Below are positions 1 through 5,668 of a stretch of 5,904 bases of DNA, piece after piece (position 1 is the first letter of the stretch; the number at the start of each line of letters is the position of its first letter). Both the position numbers and the translations under genes were made by a program. The DNA is from Bacteroidota bacterium (GTDB lineage: Bacteria; Bacteroidota; Bacteroidia; Chitinophagales; Chitinophagaceae). The notes beneath the pieces were generated by a model, which had not been told where the DNA came from, did not search any database, and was given only the letters and a program-made list of their open reading frames with translations. The DNA lies in NCBI GenBank assembly GCA_028876035.1, contig JAGWTK010000262.1, forward strand, positions 1-5,904, read 5' to 3'.

Positions 1-197
1 CCTGCAGCCTGGGTCACTGTATCTGCGGCAATCATGTCCTCCTTTGGTTTTTGTGGTTCTTCCGGTTTTGGTTCGTCGCTAACGGCATTTGCGGTTACCG
101 TTTTCTCCGCAGCGATCGATCTTGATACGCCGTTATTATTCTGGCAAGACAAAAAAAGGCATAGCACTGCAATGAGTGCCCATGAATAAGGCTTCAT
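1..197 (-). CDS. Putative lipoprotein, N-terminal 65 residues only
   Basis: The 5' end of a gene that runs off the left edge of the window; it is open throughout. The ATG at 197-195 opens a typical lipoprotein signal peptide: MKPYS, a hydrophobic stretch at residues 6-16 (WALIAVLCLFL), then FLSC with the probable lipidated cysteine at C18. After it come a polar stretch (QNNNG) and a Pro/Lys/Glu-rich linker at about residues 41-54 (DEPKPEEPQKPKED), which looks like a flexible tether ahead of a domain outside the window. The residues just after C18 are not acidic, so the acidic surface-export signal known from some Bacteroidota lipoproteins is not evident; a periplasm-facing anchor is a reasonable inference. 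Bacteroidota DUF4349 lipoproteins begin in a similar way, but that is only a guess. The gene follows the hydrolase gene on the same strand after 214 bp, so it may have its own promoter. Confidence 0.8.
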   Translation of the reverse strand, partial: MKPYSWALIAVLCLFLSCQNNNGVSRSIAAEKTVTANAVSDEPKPEEPQKPKEDMIAADTVTQAA

Positions 198-411
198 AAA
201 AATGGTTTATGATGAATGAATAAGAGGATGCAGCAAAACGATAATTACACAAGAACGCGCTAAGGAAAAGCTGCGGCACGAAGTGCAGAAAACTGCAAAT
301 GGCAACGGGCGGACACCATAGAACAGGTTATTTCCGCATTCATTCAAAAAACCTGCGAAAGGTAACCCGGGTGCATCGTTAAAAAACGAAAGCAGATCGG
401 CGGGCAATATA
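198..411. other. Spacer between hydrolase and lipoprotein genes; no gene recognised
   Basis: A 214-bp stretch with no convincing gene. It holds several short dyads: TCGTT-AAAA-AACGA at 376-389, TGCAG-AAAA-CTGCA at 284-297, and CAGGTT/AACCTG at 324-329 and 350-355. None is followed by a T-run on the minus strand, so no intrinsic terminator for the hydrolase gene is apparent. A plus-strand reading frame is open from 220 to 423 except for one TAG at 319-321, but it lacks a start and any family resemblance I can name. The promoter of the lipoprotein gene probably lies here; I could not find a good -33/-7 pair. Confidence 0.5.
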
Positions 412-1341
412 TCATTGCGATGGTAACAAGTCTGCCCACACCCTGGAAAAAACGGGCAGCAGCATAGAGCCATGAGGGTTGGAGGTTGGCATGCGGTTGA
501 AATAAATAGAAGCTTTACGCGATGCTGCCTTTCCCGGGAAAACTTCCAGCGGTTGAATGGTGGAATCGTTGAGAATCGCCCTGTCGTCAGCAAGCTGACG
601 ATTGAAGTCAAACGGGTCATCTGCATGCAAAAAAGAAACAAACCGGTTGCGTGGTGTTTTGGAGGGCATCAATTGCCAGCCGGCGGGCCGGTGAAACAAG
701 GCAAGGTAGTCCTGTGGCCCTGCCAGCATTATCACTTTTTTCACGGAAAACATTTTTCCGAGCCAGGCAGCATGGCCTGCGCCCTGTGAATGGCCGGCCA
801 CAACTATATTCTGCCACTGTATTTTTCCTTTACTGATAAAATGGTTCCATCCTTGCTTTGGATGGTGAGCAGAAAGATATTTCAAAACAGTCAGCAACCG
901 GTTGCAAATCGAGTTAGCACTGTCCACATCTACCAGGGGGCTCACGGGCGATCCTACGATAATTTCTTCGCGGAAACGATCAAAGCAGGTACTGTCATCG
1001 CTATTGCTGCAGGAAGTAGTGATCACATTGTTTGGATAGTCCAGGCTTAGTACATGATAGCCCTTCGTTGCCGCGAAACTATCGATCGAATAATTGTCAG
1101 TTGCATGTGCCCCGGTACCAACAATCATCAGGAAAAGAAGACCCAGCGGTTTGGACGCTGTATCACGCAAGGCGATATGCGGACCGTGAATACTGCGAAT
1201 ATGTATTGACGTTAGCGCCGGGTCAATGGGAAACACCTGGGGTTGTGCTCCGGCTATCCCGAAGCACAACGTCCATAAAATAAAAAACCAGCCGGTTCTT
1301 ACTTTTACTTTTCTCCTGCCATTTGCAGAACGATTTCCCAT
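412..1341 (-). CDS. Exported alpha/beta hydrolase, BPSS1187-like
   Basis: A 309-residue serine hydrolase of the alpha/beta fold. Residues 1-32 look like a signal peptide: a basic n-region (RRKVKVR), a hydrophobic core (GWFFILWTLCFGIA) and a likely cut after GAGA-type residues at A32, so the enzyme probably acts in the periplasm or outside the cell. The nucleophile elbow GHSQG puts the catalytic serine at S185. D241 or D242 (HADDPFDF) and H290 (NPHGS) are the likely acid and base. VGTG at 74-77 fits an oxyanion-hole loop. The stretch ACYS-rich region at 110-150 (CSNSDDSTCF, then SPLVDVDSANSICNRL) resembles what I recall of the BPSS1187 family; no substrate is known to me. C111 and C119 could pair in the periplasm. 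The ATG at 1341 is the only usable start before the signal peptide and overlaps the end of the EVE gene by 37 bp, suggesting cotranscription. Confidence 0.85.
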   Translation of the reverse strand: MGNRSANGRRKVKVRTGWFFILWTLCFGIAGAQPQVFPIDPALTSIHIRSIHGPHIALRDTASKPLGLLFLMIVGTGAHATDNYSIDSFAATKGYHVLSLDYPNNVITTSCSNSDDSTCFDRFREEIIVGSPVSPLVDVDSANSICNRLLTVLKYLSAHHPKQGWNHFISKGKIQWQNIVVAGHSQGAGHAAWLGKMFSVKKVIMLAGPQDYLALFHRPAGWQLMPSKTPRNRFVSFLHADDPFDFNRQLADDRAILNDSTIQPLEVFPGKAASRKASIYFNRMPTSNPHGSMLLPVFSRVWADLLPSQ

Positions 1342-1715
1342 TCTTCTTCCTTTACAGTTTGAACAGAAAGGCGGCCAAGCCTTACGAGATCCATATTTGC
1401 AAGTCGTTTATCTCCTTTGATATCGGCCAGGGATACGGGCTTCTTCAGCTTGCGCAGTGGCTTAAAGTCGACCACCAGCCAGTTCGGATCATCGGTGGTT
1501 GGATCCTGGTAATGTTCTTTGGCCACAACAGCGATCCCCACGATTTCAACGCCTTCGTTGCTGTGATAGAAAAACGCCTCCTCCCCTTTTTTCATCGCCC
1601 GCAGGTTGTTCCGGGCTGCATAATTGCGCACACCTTCCCAGAGGGTTTGCTTGTCTTTTACCAACTGGTCCCAGCTGTATACAGAAGGTTCAGATTTGAT
1701 AAGCCATTTCGCCAT
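1305..1715 (-). CDS. EVE domain protein (THYN1-like, PUA-related fold)
   Basis: A 136-residue protein that is essentially a single EVE domain, the usual size for bacterial members. The family hallmarks are clear: WLIKSEP at residues 4-10, WEGVRNYAARNNLR at 26-39, and MKKGEEAFFYHS at 41-52, very close to the same region of human thymocyte nuclear protein 1. DPNWLVVDF at 77-85 and the C-terminal RLSVQTV at 115-121 also fit. EVE domains are PUA-like and are thought to bind modified nucleic-acid bases; the ligand of stand-alone bacterial members is not settled. No signal peptide, so it should be cytoplasmic. The ATG at 1715 was chosen because it starts directly before the conserved WLIKSEP; the frame stays open to an ATG at 1874, but those extra 53 residues look unlike the family. 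The gene is the first of a probable pair with the overlapping hydrolase gene and diverges from the FAS1 gene. Confidence 0.93.
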   Translation of the reverse strand: MAKWLIKSEPSVYSWDQLVKDKQTLWEGVRNYAARNNLRAMKKGEEAFFYHSNEGVEIVGIAVVAKEHYQDPTTDDPNWLVVDFKPLRKLKKPVSLADIKGDKRLANMDLVRLGRLSVQTVKEEEWEIVLQMAGEK

Positions 1716-1738
1716 AAGAAGATAGTTCTGATTCGCCA

Positions 1739-1768
1739 CTAAAATAAAGATTTTACAACCAATGCCAA
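1739..1768 (-). promoter_or_regulatory. Candidate Bacteroidota-type promoter for the EVE gene
   Basis: On the minus strand, TTG (1768-1766) is followed after 19 bases by TATTTTAG (1746-1739). This is one mismatch from the TAnnTTTG -7 element known for Bacteroidota, at an acceptable distance from a TTG -33 element. It would give a leader of roughly 17-20 bases before the ATG at 1715. The match is imperfect and the region is AT-rich, so a chance match is possible. Confidence 0.3.
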
Positions 1769-1829
1769 CCAACTGCCTGCGGCGCATTAAGGGACTTTTA
1801 ATAAAAAAAAACAGGGCGGCAAATCCAAA

Positions 1830-1853
1830 GTTGATCCACTGCCGTATATCAAC
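1830..1853. promoter_or_regulatory. Inverted repeat in the divergent EVE/FAS1 control region
   Basis: GTTGAT (1830-1835) and ATCAAC (1848-1853) form a perfect 6-bp inverted repeat with 12 bases between. The site lies 75-98 bp ahead of the FAS1 start codon and could be a regulator half-site pair. There is no direct evidence of binding, and a 6-bp repeat can arise by chance. Confidence 0.2.
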
Positions 1854-1860
1854 GCGTGGA

Positions 1861-1870
1861 TTACATGTAA
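1861..1870. promoter_or_regulatory. Perfect 10-bp palindrome upstream of FAS1 gene
   Basis: TTACATGTAA is a perfect palindrome ending 57 bp before the FAS1 start codon, where an operator would be expected. It sits 7 bp beyond the GTTGAT/ATCAAC dyad. I cannot assign it to a known regulator family. No clear -33/-7 pair for the FAS1 gene was found near it. Confidence 0.2.
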
Positions 1871-1927
1871 CCAACCGCTGTTCTTGTCACCAAAAATCAC
1901 ATACATAAAAACAAAAAAATAATAAAA

Positions 1928-2497
1928 ATGAGAACCGTAAAAATGCTGGCGCTTGCTTTCGCCGCTGTAATTAGCCTGAATGGAACCCTTAGCGCCCAGG
2001 ATATGGGTCATGAAAAAACAGTTAGTGTGGGTGGGGCCCCGATGTATCCTTCAAAGAATATTATCGAGAACGCCGTCAATTCAAAAGATCATACTACACT
2101 GGTAGCCGCGGTAAAAGCCGCCGGACTTGTGGAAACATTACAGGGAGCAGGTCCGTTTACCGTGTTTGCTCCTACCAACGAAGCTTTCGCCAAATTGCCA
2201 AAGGGTACAGTAGACAACCTGCTGAAACCGGAGAATAAGGCAACGCTTACAAAAGTCCTCACCTACCACGTCGTAGCGGGTAAGATGGATGCAGCCGCTA
2301 TTGCAGCTGCCATCAAAGCCGGTGGCGGAAAGGCTATGCTGAAGACCGTTAGCGGAGGAACACTCACTGCCATGATGAAAGGAAACAAACTGGTGTTAAC
2401 CGATGAAAAAGGCGGTATGTCTACCGTAACCATAAAAAATGTGTACCAGAGCAATGGGGTGATTCATGTAATTGACACCGTGTTGATGCCCCAGTGA
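1928..2497 (+). CDS. Secreted fasciclin (FAS1) domain protein
   Basis: A 189-residue protein with one FAS1 domain behind a signal peptide. Residues 1-23 (MRTVKMLALAFAAVISLNGT then LSA) form the export signal, with a likely cut before Q24. The FAS1 domain covers about 41-189: the first conserved block is FTVFAPTNEAFAKLP at 77-91, the central YH motif is Y113-H114 (LTYHVVAG), and the last block is NGVIHVIDTVLMP at 176-188. FAS1 domains act outside the cytoplasm in adhesion or matrix binding in several lineages; the ligand of small bacterial forms like this one is generally unknown. There is no lipobox, so it is probably released to the periplasm or medium. The ATG at 1928 follows an A-rich leader typical of Bacteroidota and gives a normal signal peptide; M6 is a poorer alternative. 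A strong terminator 43 bp downstream makes this a single-gene unit. Confidence 0.95.
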   Translation: MRTVKMLALAFAAVISLNGTLSAQDMGHEKTVSVGGAPMYPSKNIIENAVNSKDHTTLVAAVKAAGLVETLQGAGPFTVFAPTNEAFAKLPKGTVDNLLKPENKATLTKVLTYHVVAGKMDAAAIAAAIKAGGGKAMLKTVSGGTLTAMMKGNKLVLTDEKGGMSTVTIKNVYQSNGVIHVIDTVLMPQ

Positions 2498-2539
2498 TAA
2501 AAGAAGGTTGGTGTATAGTGGGATTTTTCAGACACACGT

Positions 2540-2571
2540 GGCCTGCCGTTTCTATGGCGGGCCTTTTTTTT
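2540..2571 (+). terminator. Rho-independent terminator after FAS1 gene
   Basis: An 8-bp GC-rich stem, GGCCTGCC (2540-2547) with GGCGGGCC (2556-2563), including one G-U pair. The loop can add two weaker pairs, leaving TTCT at the tip. It is followed directly by eight T residues (2564-2571). It starts 43 bases after the FAS1 stop codon and should end that transcript. Confidence 0.92.
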
Positions 2572-2586
2572 ACGTAATAAACAAAA

Positions 2587-2621
2587 GGCTGTTGGCGATT
2601 CGCGATTGGAGTTTAGCCGTA
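2587..2621. repeat. Degenerate tandem heptamer repeat (7-bp period)
   Basis: Five consecutive 7-base units can be laid out as GGCTGTT, GGCGATT, CGCGATT, GGAGTTT and AGCCGTA, drifting from a GGCGATT-like consensus. The complementary strand of the first units reads PIANRQQ, the type of seven-residue pattern I recall in spurious ORFs of Bacteroidota intergenic repeats. A related run (GCTATCG, GCCAATA, GCTAACC) lies at 2699-2719 in the same spacer. The array is short and decayed and has no known function; it is probably not protein-coding. Confidence 0.5.
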
Positions 2622-2698
2622 GCCAGGTTAGCAAGCCCGGGCAGTCAGCTCCAAAACGTTTGGATCCATTCTGAATGCAGGCTTTTTTGCTGCCGGGT

Positions 2699-2714
2699 GC
2701 TATCGGCCAATAGC
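2699..2714. promoter_or_regulatory. Imperfect 16-bp palindrome ahead of ACBP gene
   Basis: GCTATCGGCCAATAGC is symmetrical except for one mismatched pair (positions 6 and 11). It ends 38 bp before the acyl-CoA-binding protein start codon, where it could be an operator. Its arms also fit the heptamer periodicity seen upstream, so it may simply be part of that repeat. Confidence 0.25.
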
Positions 2715-2752
2715 TAACCGTTAAAAGCGTATTTTCGCAAAAACAACCAGAG

Positions 2753-3007
2753 ATGGAACTTAGCACCCTGTTTAATAAAGCAGTAGCCGAGAGCAAGGAA
2801 TTGCCTGCCAAGCCAAGCAACGATACACTTCTTCAACTTTATTCTTTGTACAAACAATCCACAGAAGGCGACAATGAATCGGAATCGCCTAACATGTTTG
2901 ACTTTGTGGCAAAAGCAAAATACGAGGCCTGGATGTCGCAGAAGGGAAAGGCGAAAGACCAGGCGATGACAGAGTATATTGAACTCGTGGAAAAGCTTAA
3001 GAGTTAA
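2753..3007 (+). CDS. Acyl-CoA-binding protein (ACBP)
   Basis: An 84-residue, full-length ACBP: a small four-helix cytoplasmic protein that binds long-chain acyl-CoA esters and holds them as a soluble pool. Residues that contact the ligand in bovine ACBP (Y28, Y31, K32, K54, Y73) are present as Y30, Y33, K34, K56 and Y75. The family core LYSLYKQSTEGD sits at 29-40, MFDFVAKAKYEAW at 48-60, and the last helix AMTEYIELVEKL at 71-82. There is no signal peptide. The ATG at 2753 is the only start that gives the standard family length. The gene has a spacer with its own possible control sites upstream and the FAS1 terminator before that, so it probably begins a new transcript. The glycosyltransferase start lies 29 bp downstream on the same strand, so the two may be cotranscribed, although their functions have no obvious link. 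Confidence 0.95.
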   Translation: MELSTLFNKAVAESKELPAKPSNDTLLQLYSLYKQSTEGDNESESPNMFDFVAKAKYEAWMSQKGKAKDQAMTEYIELVEKLKS

Positions 3008-3008
3008 C

Positions 3009-3037
3009 TGAACCAATCGTCAACGGAAAGCGGTTCA
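3009..3037 (+). promoter_or_regulatory. Inverted repeat spanning the ACBP-glycosyltransferase spacer
   Basis: TGAACC (3009-3014) pairs perfectly with GGTTCA (3032-3037), enclosing a 17-base loop. The right arm reaches the first base of the ATG at 3037. The purine-rich GGAAAG (3025-3030), the best ribosome-binding candidate, lies in the loop and would stay exposed. There is no T-run, so this is not a terminator. It may influence translation of the glycosyltransferase, or be chance. Confidence 0.25.
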
Positions 3038-4227
3038 TGATGAAACAACGCATTATCTGCATGCTTTCCTCCCGGCATTCGGCAGAGGATGACCGGATCT
3101 ACTGGAAAGAATCGCTATCACTAGTTAACGCCGGCTACGAGCTTGTTCATATTTGCCTTGGCGCGGAAGCGCGGGATATCCGAAGCAGGCATGGAGTACG
3201 TGAGATTACCCTGCCCAAGCTGTCAAAAGATAGAGAACTCTTTCTCAGCAGGCTGCTAAGGATAGCAGGGCGCGACAGAAAGCTCCTTCGACAGTTTGCT
3301 GAGCGAGCCGCTGCCATTAAAGCGGATGCTTACCATATTCACGATCTTCAGCTGCTGAAACTTGTTCCTGTTTTAAAAAAACTGGAATGGTCTCCTGCCA
3401 TCATTTACGATGTCCACGAGTCGTATGCAGATTTGATCAGAGATCACGCGAAAGCGCAGGTGAAATGGCTATTTTACCCCTTGTCCTGGTATACGAGCTG
3501 GTGGGAGGCAAAATGTGCAAAGCAATGCAATGTCATCATTGCTGCAGAACCCAATGTATGCGAACGATTCCGCCGTATTACAAAGGGAATCCCTTGCAAT
3601 ACGTTGTTCAACTACAGTTATTTTCTACCTGGTGAGCGTGAACAACCAGCTGTTCCAAAAAAATATGATGCTATTTATTCGGGAACGATTCATTCCACCC
3701 GGGGTGTTTGGCAAGTGGTAACAGCAGTAAAGATATTGAAGCGCTCACTACCCGGGATAAAGGTGTTGTTGGTCGGTTCCTTCGCTTCACCTGGCCTTGA
3801 ACAAGCCCTTCGCGATTTTATCAGTGTAAAGGAACTACAGGAACAGCTGATCATTCATCCGACCGTTCCTTATGAAGATATGCCAGCATTCTACCGGCAA
3901 TCGTGCGTAGGGCTTTGCCTGGTACATCCCCTACCTCTTTACCACAACGCTATTTTTATAAAAACCTTTGAATACATGGCTTTCGGCTTACCGGTACTGG
4001 CAAGTAATTTCGGAACAGTCGCTAAGGTAATCACCGAAACGGGTGCGGGGATATGTGTAGACCCTTTGGATCCGGAAAAGATTGCTAACGCGCTGGAAGA
4101 ATTACTCAAAGAAAAGGATCTCTACGCTAATTGCAGCCGTTCAGGTGAAAGTGCAGTAACGAATCAATATAATTGGAAAAGCCAGGAATCGCTTCTGCTA
4201 AACATTTACAGTAAGCTGTTGCCCTGA
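3037..4227 (+). CDS. Glycosyltransferase, GT-B fold, family 4-like
   Basis: A 396-residue cytoplasmic glycosyltransferase with the two-domain GT-B layout. The N-terminal acceptor domain has RIYWKESLSLVNAGYEL at 20-36, YHIHDLQLLKLVP at 99-111 and YDVHESYADL at 124-133. The C-terminal donor domain starts near residue 208 with YDAIYSGTIHSTRGVW (210-224) and carries the nucleotide-sugar signature at 308-325 (IKTFEYMAFGLPVLASNF) and GAGICVDPLDPEKIANAL at 336-353. E312 matches the second Glu of the family's EX7E motif; the first is N304, as in the subgroup I know with a K-x-x-EYMA block. Sugar donor and acceptor cannot be told from the sequence. ATGs lie at 3037 and 3040; GGAAAG at 3025-3030 could serve either. 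It converges on a polysaccharide flippase gene, supporting a role in a surface glycan such as O-antigen or exopolysaccharide. Confidence 0.92.
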   Translation: MMKQRIICMLSSRHSAEDDRIYWKESLSLVNAGYELVHICLGAEARDIRSRHGVREITLPKLSKDRELFLSRLLRIAGRDRKLLRQFAERAAAIKADAYHIHDLQLLKLVPVLKKLEWSPAIIYDVHESYADLIRDHAKAQVKWLFYPLSWYTSWWEAKCAKQCNVIIAAEPNVCERFRRITKGIPCNTLFNYSYFLPGEREQPAVPKKYDAIYSGTIHSTRGVWQVVTAVKILKRSLPGIKVLLVGSFASPGLEQALRDFISVKELQEQLIIHPTVPYEDMPAFYRQSCVGLCLVHPLPLYHNAIFIKTFEYMAFGLPVLASNFGTVAKVITETGAGICVDPLDPEKIANALEELLKEKDLYANCSRSGESAVTNQYNWKSQESLLLNIYSKLLP

Positions 4228-4228
4228 A

Positions 4229-5668
4229 CTAAAATTTTGTCCTGAAAAAGCCAATCATTTCATTAAAGTAAGAACGGCTGATCAGGAATAAAAGTACGGT
4301 CCCTGCAAATAGCCACGCTATGACCCCGGCAACTAATTCCCATCCCCCCCGCATCGGCGAGCATTTTTTGAATAACAGTAACACAATAAGCAAGGAAGTC
4401 GAAGTCAGCAGGGGACGGGTGATGCAGCGCAGCAAAGCCTGGAAGCTAATTCCACAAACAGGAAATAAAAGGTAGCGCCACATCGGCAGGAAGAGAATCA
4501 GGAACAATACAACAAGAACAGTCGCAACATGCACCGGGCCAAATTTTGCTGCAGCGTACACAACAGGTGGCAGCACGAAAATCAGCACGAGGTTCCAGTA
4601 GAAAAGTCGCCTGGCCATGCCACGCGCGGTCAGCAAAGCACCCAGTGGATTAAATATTGAACGAACAAGGAAAAAACAGGACAGTACCTGCAATACATGA
4701 ACAGCCCCCAGCCAACGGCTCCCAAAAAAAACATCCACGATTGTGTCTGCAAACACCGCAATAAAAGGGTACACGAGAGAATTCAACATCGTAATATGGC
4801 CAAGGAATCCCTTAAATACAACACGGGTTGCATTTACGCTGTGGTTTACGGCCGAAAGCAATGGAAAAGCGACCTGAGTGAATATAGGGTTTATCAATTG
4901 CGAGGGTCTCGCTGCCAAATTTTTGGCAAAAGAATAAATACCCGCCGTGTCAACCCCGGCAAAAGAAGCGAGTATTAAGGTATCTGCCTGGAAATTGAGA
5001 TAGTTTAGAATATCGTTACCTGCCTGAAATGCAGCAGGCTTAAGCAGTGGCCGCAAATGGCGGAGTGAAAAACGCATTCGCAGGGGCGCATACGTTCTTC
5101 CCCAAAAAAACAACAGTGCACTGTTCACAAAAATGCCGGCTAGTGCCGAACCCATCAATGCGTATACGCCATAACCCCTGGTGGCCAATACGACACCAGC
5201 TGCAAAAGCCATCAATTTTGACAAAATATCTGCATTGGCTATCCGTTTGAATTGCAGACTTCTTTTTAGAATGCCGTTGTATTGCACCTGGAAAGGCAGG
5301 AACAGAAAAAACAGGCTGGCTAGACGGATGACAGGAATAATAGCGGGTTGATTTAACAGGTATCCTGCAAGCGGCGCCAACAAAATTAACAGCAGGCCCA
5401 TTAGCAGGCACATAAATGCTGATAGCCAGAATAAATTCGAATAGTCATCCTGAGCCAGCGAACGGTTAAAAACTATCGTGCCCGAAGTACCAATATCCCC
5501 AAACACTTGTCCTACATAAACAACAATAAGCGTTAAGGACATAAGTCCATAATCAACCGCAGTTATGTACCGGGCTATCCAAACAAGCTGCAGTAACTGA
5601 AGCAGGTTGCCCGCCAGTGCGGCAATAGTTGTCCACGCAACGCCTTTTGCAGCTTCCTGCTTAATCAT
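4229..5668 (-). CDS. WzxC-like polysaccharide flippase (MOP superfamily)
   Basis: A 479-residue inner-membrane protein with a dozen or more hydrophobic segments, for example at about 13-33, 42-58, 82-104, 111-127, 153-188, 294-314, 323-337, 356-374, 378-403, 420-433 and 444-463. It should carry lipid-linked oligosaccharide from the cytoplasmic to the periplasmic face. Family landmarks resemble E. coli WzxC: GVAWTTIAALAGN at 9-21, a YG..SL segment at 40-45, FGDIGTSGTIVFNRSL at 56-71, NYLNFQADTLILASFAG at 222-238, INPIFTQVAFPLLSAV at 259-274, FFGSRWLGAVHVLQVLS at 314-330 and RSIFNPLGALLTARG at 336-350. WzxC is 492 residues, so this looks complete. The ATG at 5668 lies inside the end of the upstream gene (8-bp overlap), suggesting translational coupling. 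Its stop codon is one base from that of the convergent glycosyltransferase. The coding strand has a run of seven G at residues 440-442. Confidence 0.95.
   Translation of the reverse strand: MIKQEAAKGVAWTTIAALAGNLLQLLQLVWIARYITAVDYGLMSLTLIVVYVGQVFGDIGTSGTIVFNRSLAQDDYSNLFWLSAFMCLLMGLLLILLAPLAGYLLNQPAIIPVIRLASLFFLFLPFQVQYNGILKRSLQFKRIANADILSKLMAFAAGVVLATRGYGVYALMGSALAGIFVNSALLFFWGRTYAPLRMRFSLRHLRPLLKPAAFQAGNDILNYLNFQADTLILASFAGVDTAGIYSFAKNLAARPSQLINPIFTQVAFPLLSAVNHSVNATRVVFKGFLGHITMLNSLVYPFIAVFADTIVDVFFGSRWLGAVHVLQVLSCFFLVRSIFNPLGALLTARGMARRLFYWNLVLIFVLPPVVYAAAKFGPVHVATVLVVLFLILFLPMWRYLLFPVCGISFQALLRCITRPLLTSTSLLIVLLLFKKCSPMRGGWELVAGVIAWLFAGTVLLFLISRSYFNEMIGFFRTKF

Noticed and set aside
235..251. 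Possible -7 element for the lipoprotein gene on the minus strand (TCGTTTTG)
   Set aside because: It departs from TAnnTTTG at the conserved A, and there is no TTG at a suitable distance upstream.
207..641. Minus-strand open frame overlapping the end of the hydrolase gene
   Set aside because: It lies mostly in another frame of the well-supported hydrolase gene and its product has no recognisable domain; cysteine- and phenylalanine-rich composition is typical of a shadow frame.
1716..1874. N-terminal extension of the EVE protein to an ATG at 1874
   Set aside because: The family starts right at WLIKSEP, so the ATG at 1715 fits; the extension would also cover the intergenic A-run and the candidate promoter.
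2730..2737. TATTTTCG as a -7 element for the ACBP gene
   Set aside because: One mismatch in the conserved TTTG and no TTG near 17-23 bases upstream; too weak to list as a promoter.
2464..2820. Minus-strand open frame across the FAS1-ACBP spacer
   Set aside because: It runs through the terminator and the heptamer repeat and overlaps both real genes; the repeat itself keeps such frames open.
4697..4978. Plus-strand open frame inside the flippase gene
   Set aside because: It is antisense to a clear membrane-protein gene and shows no family features.
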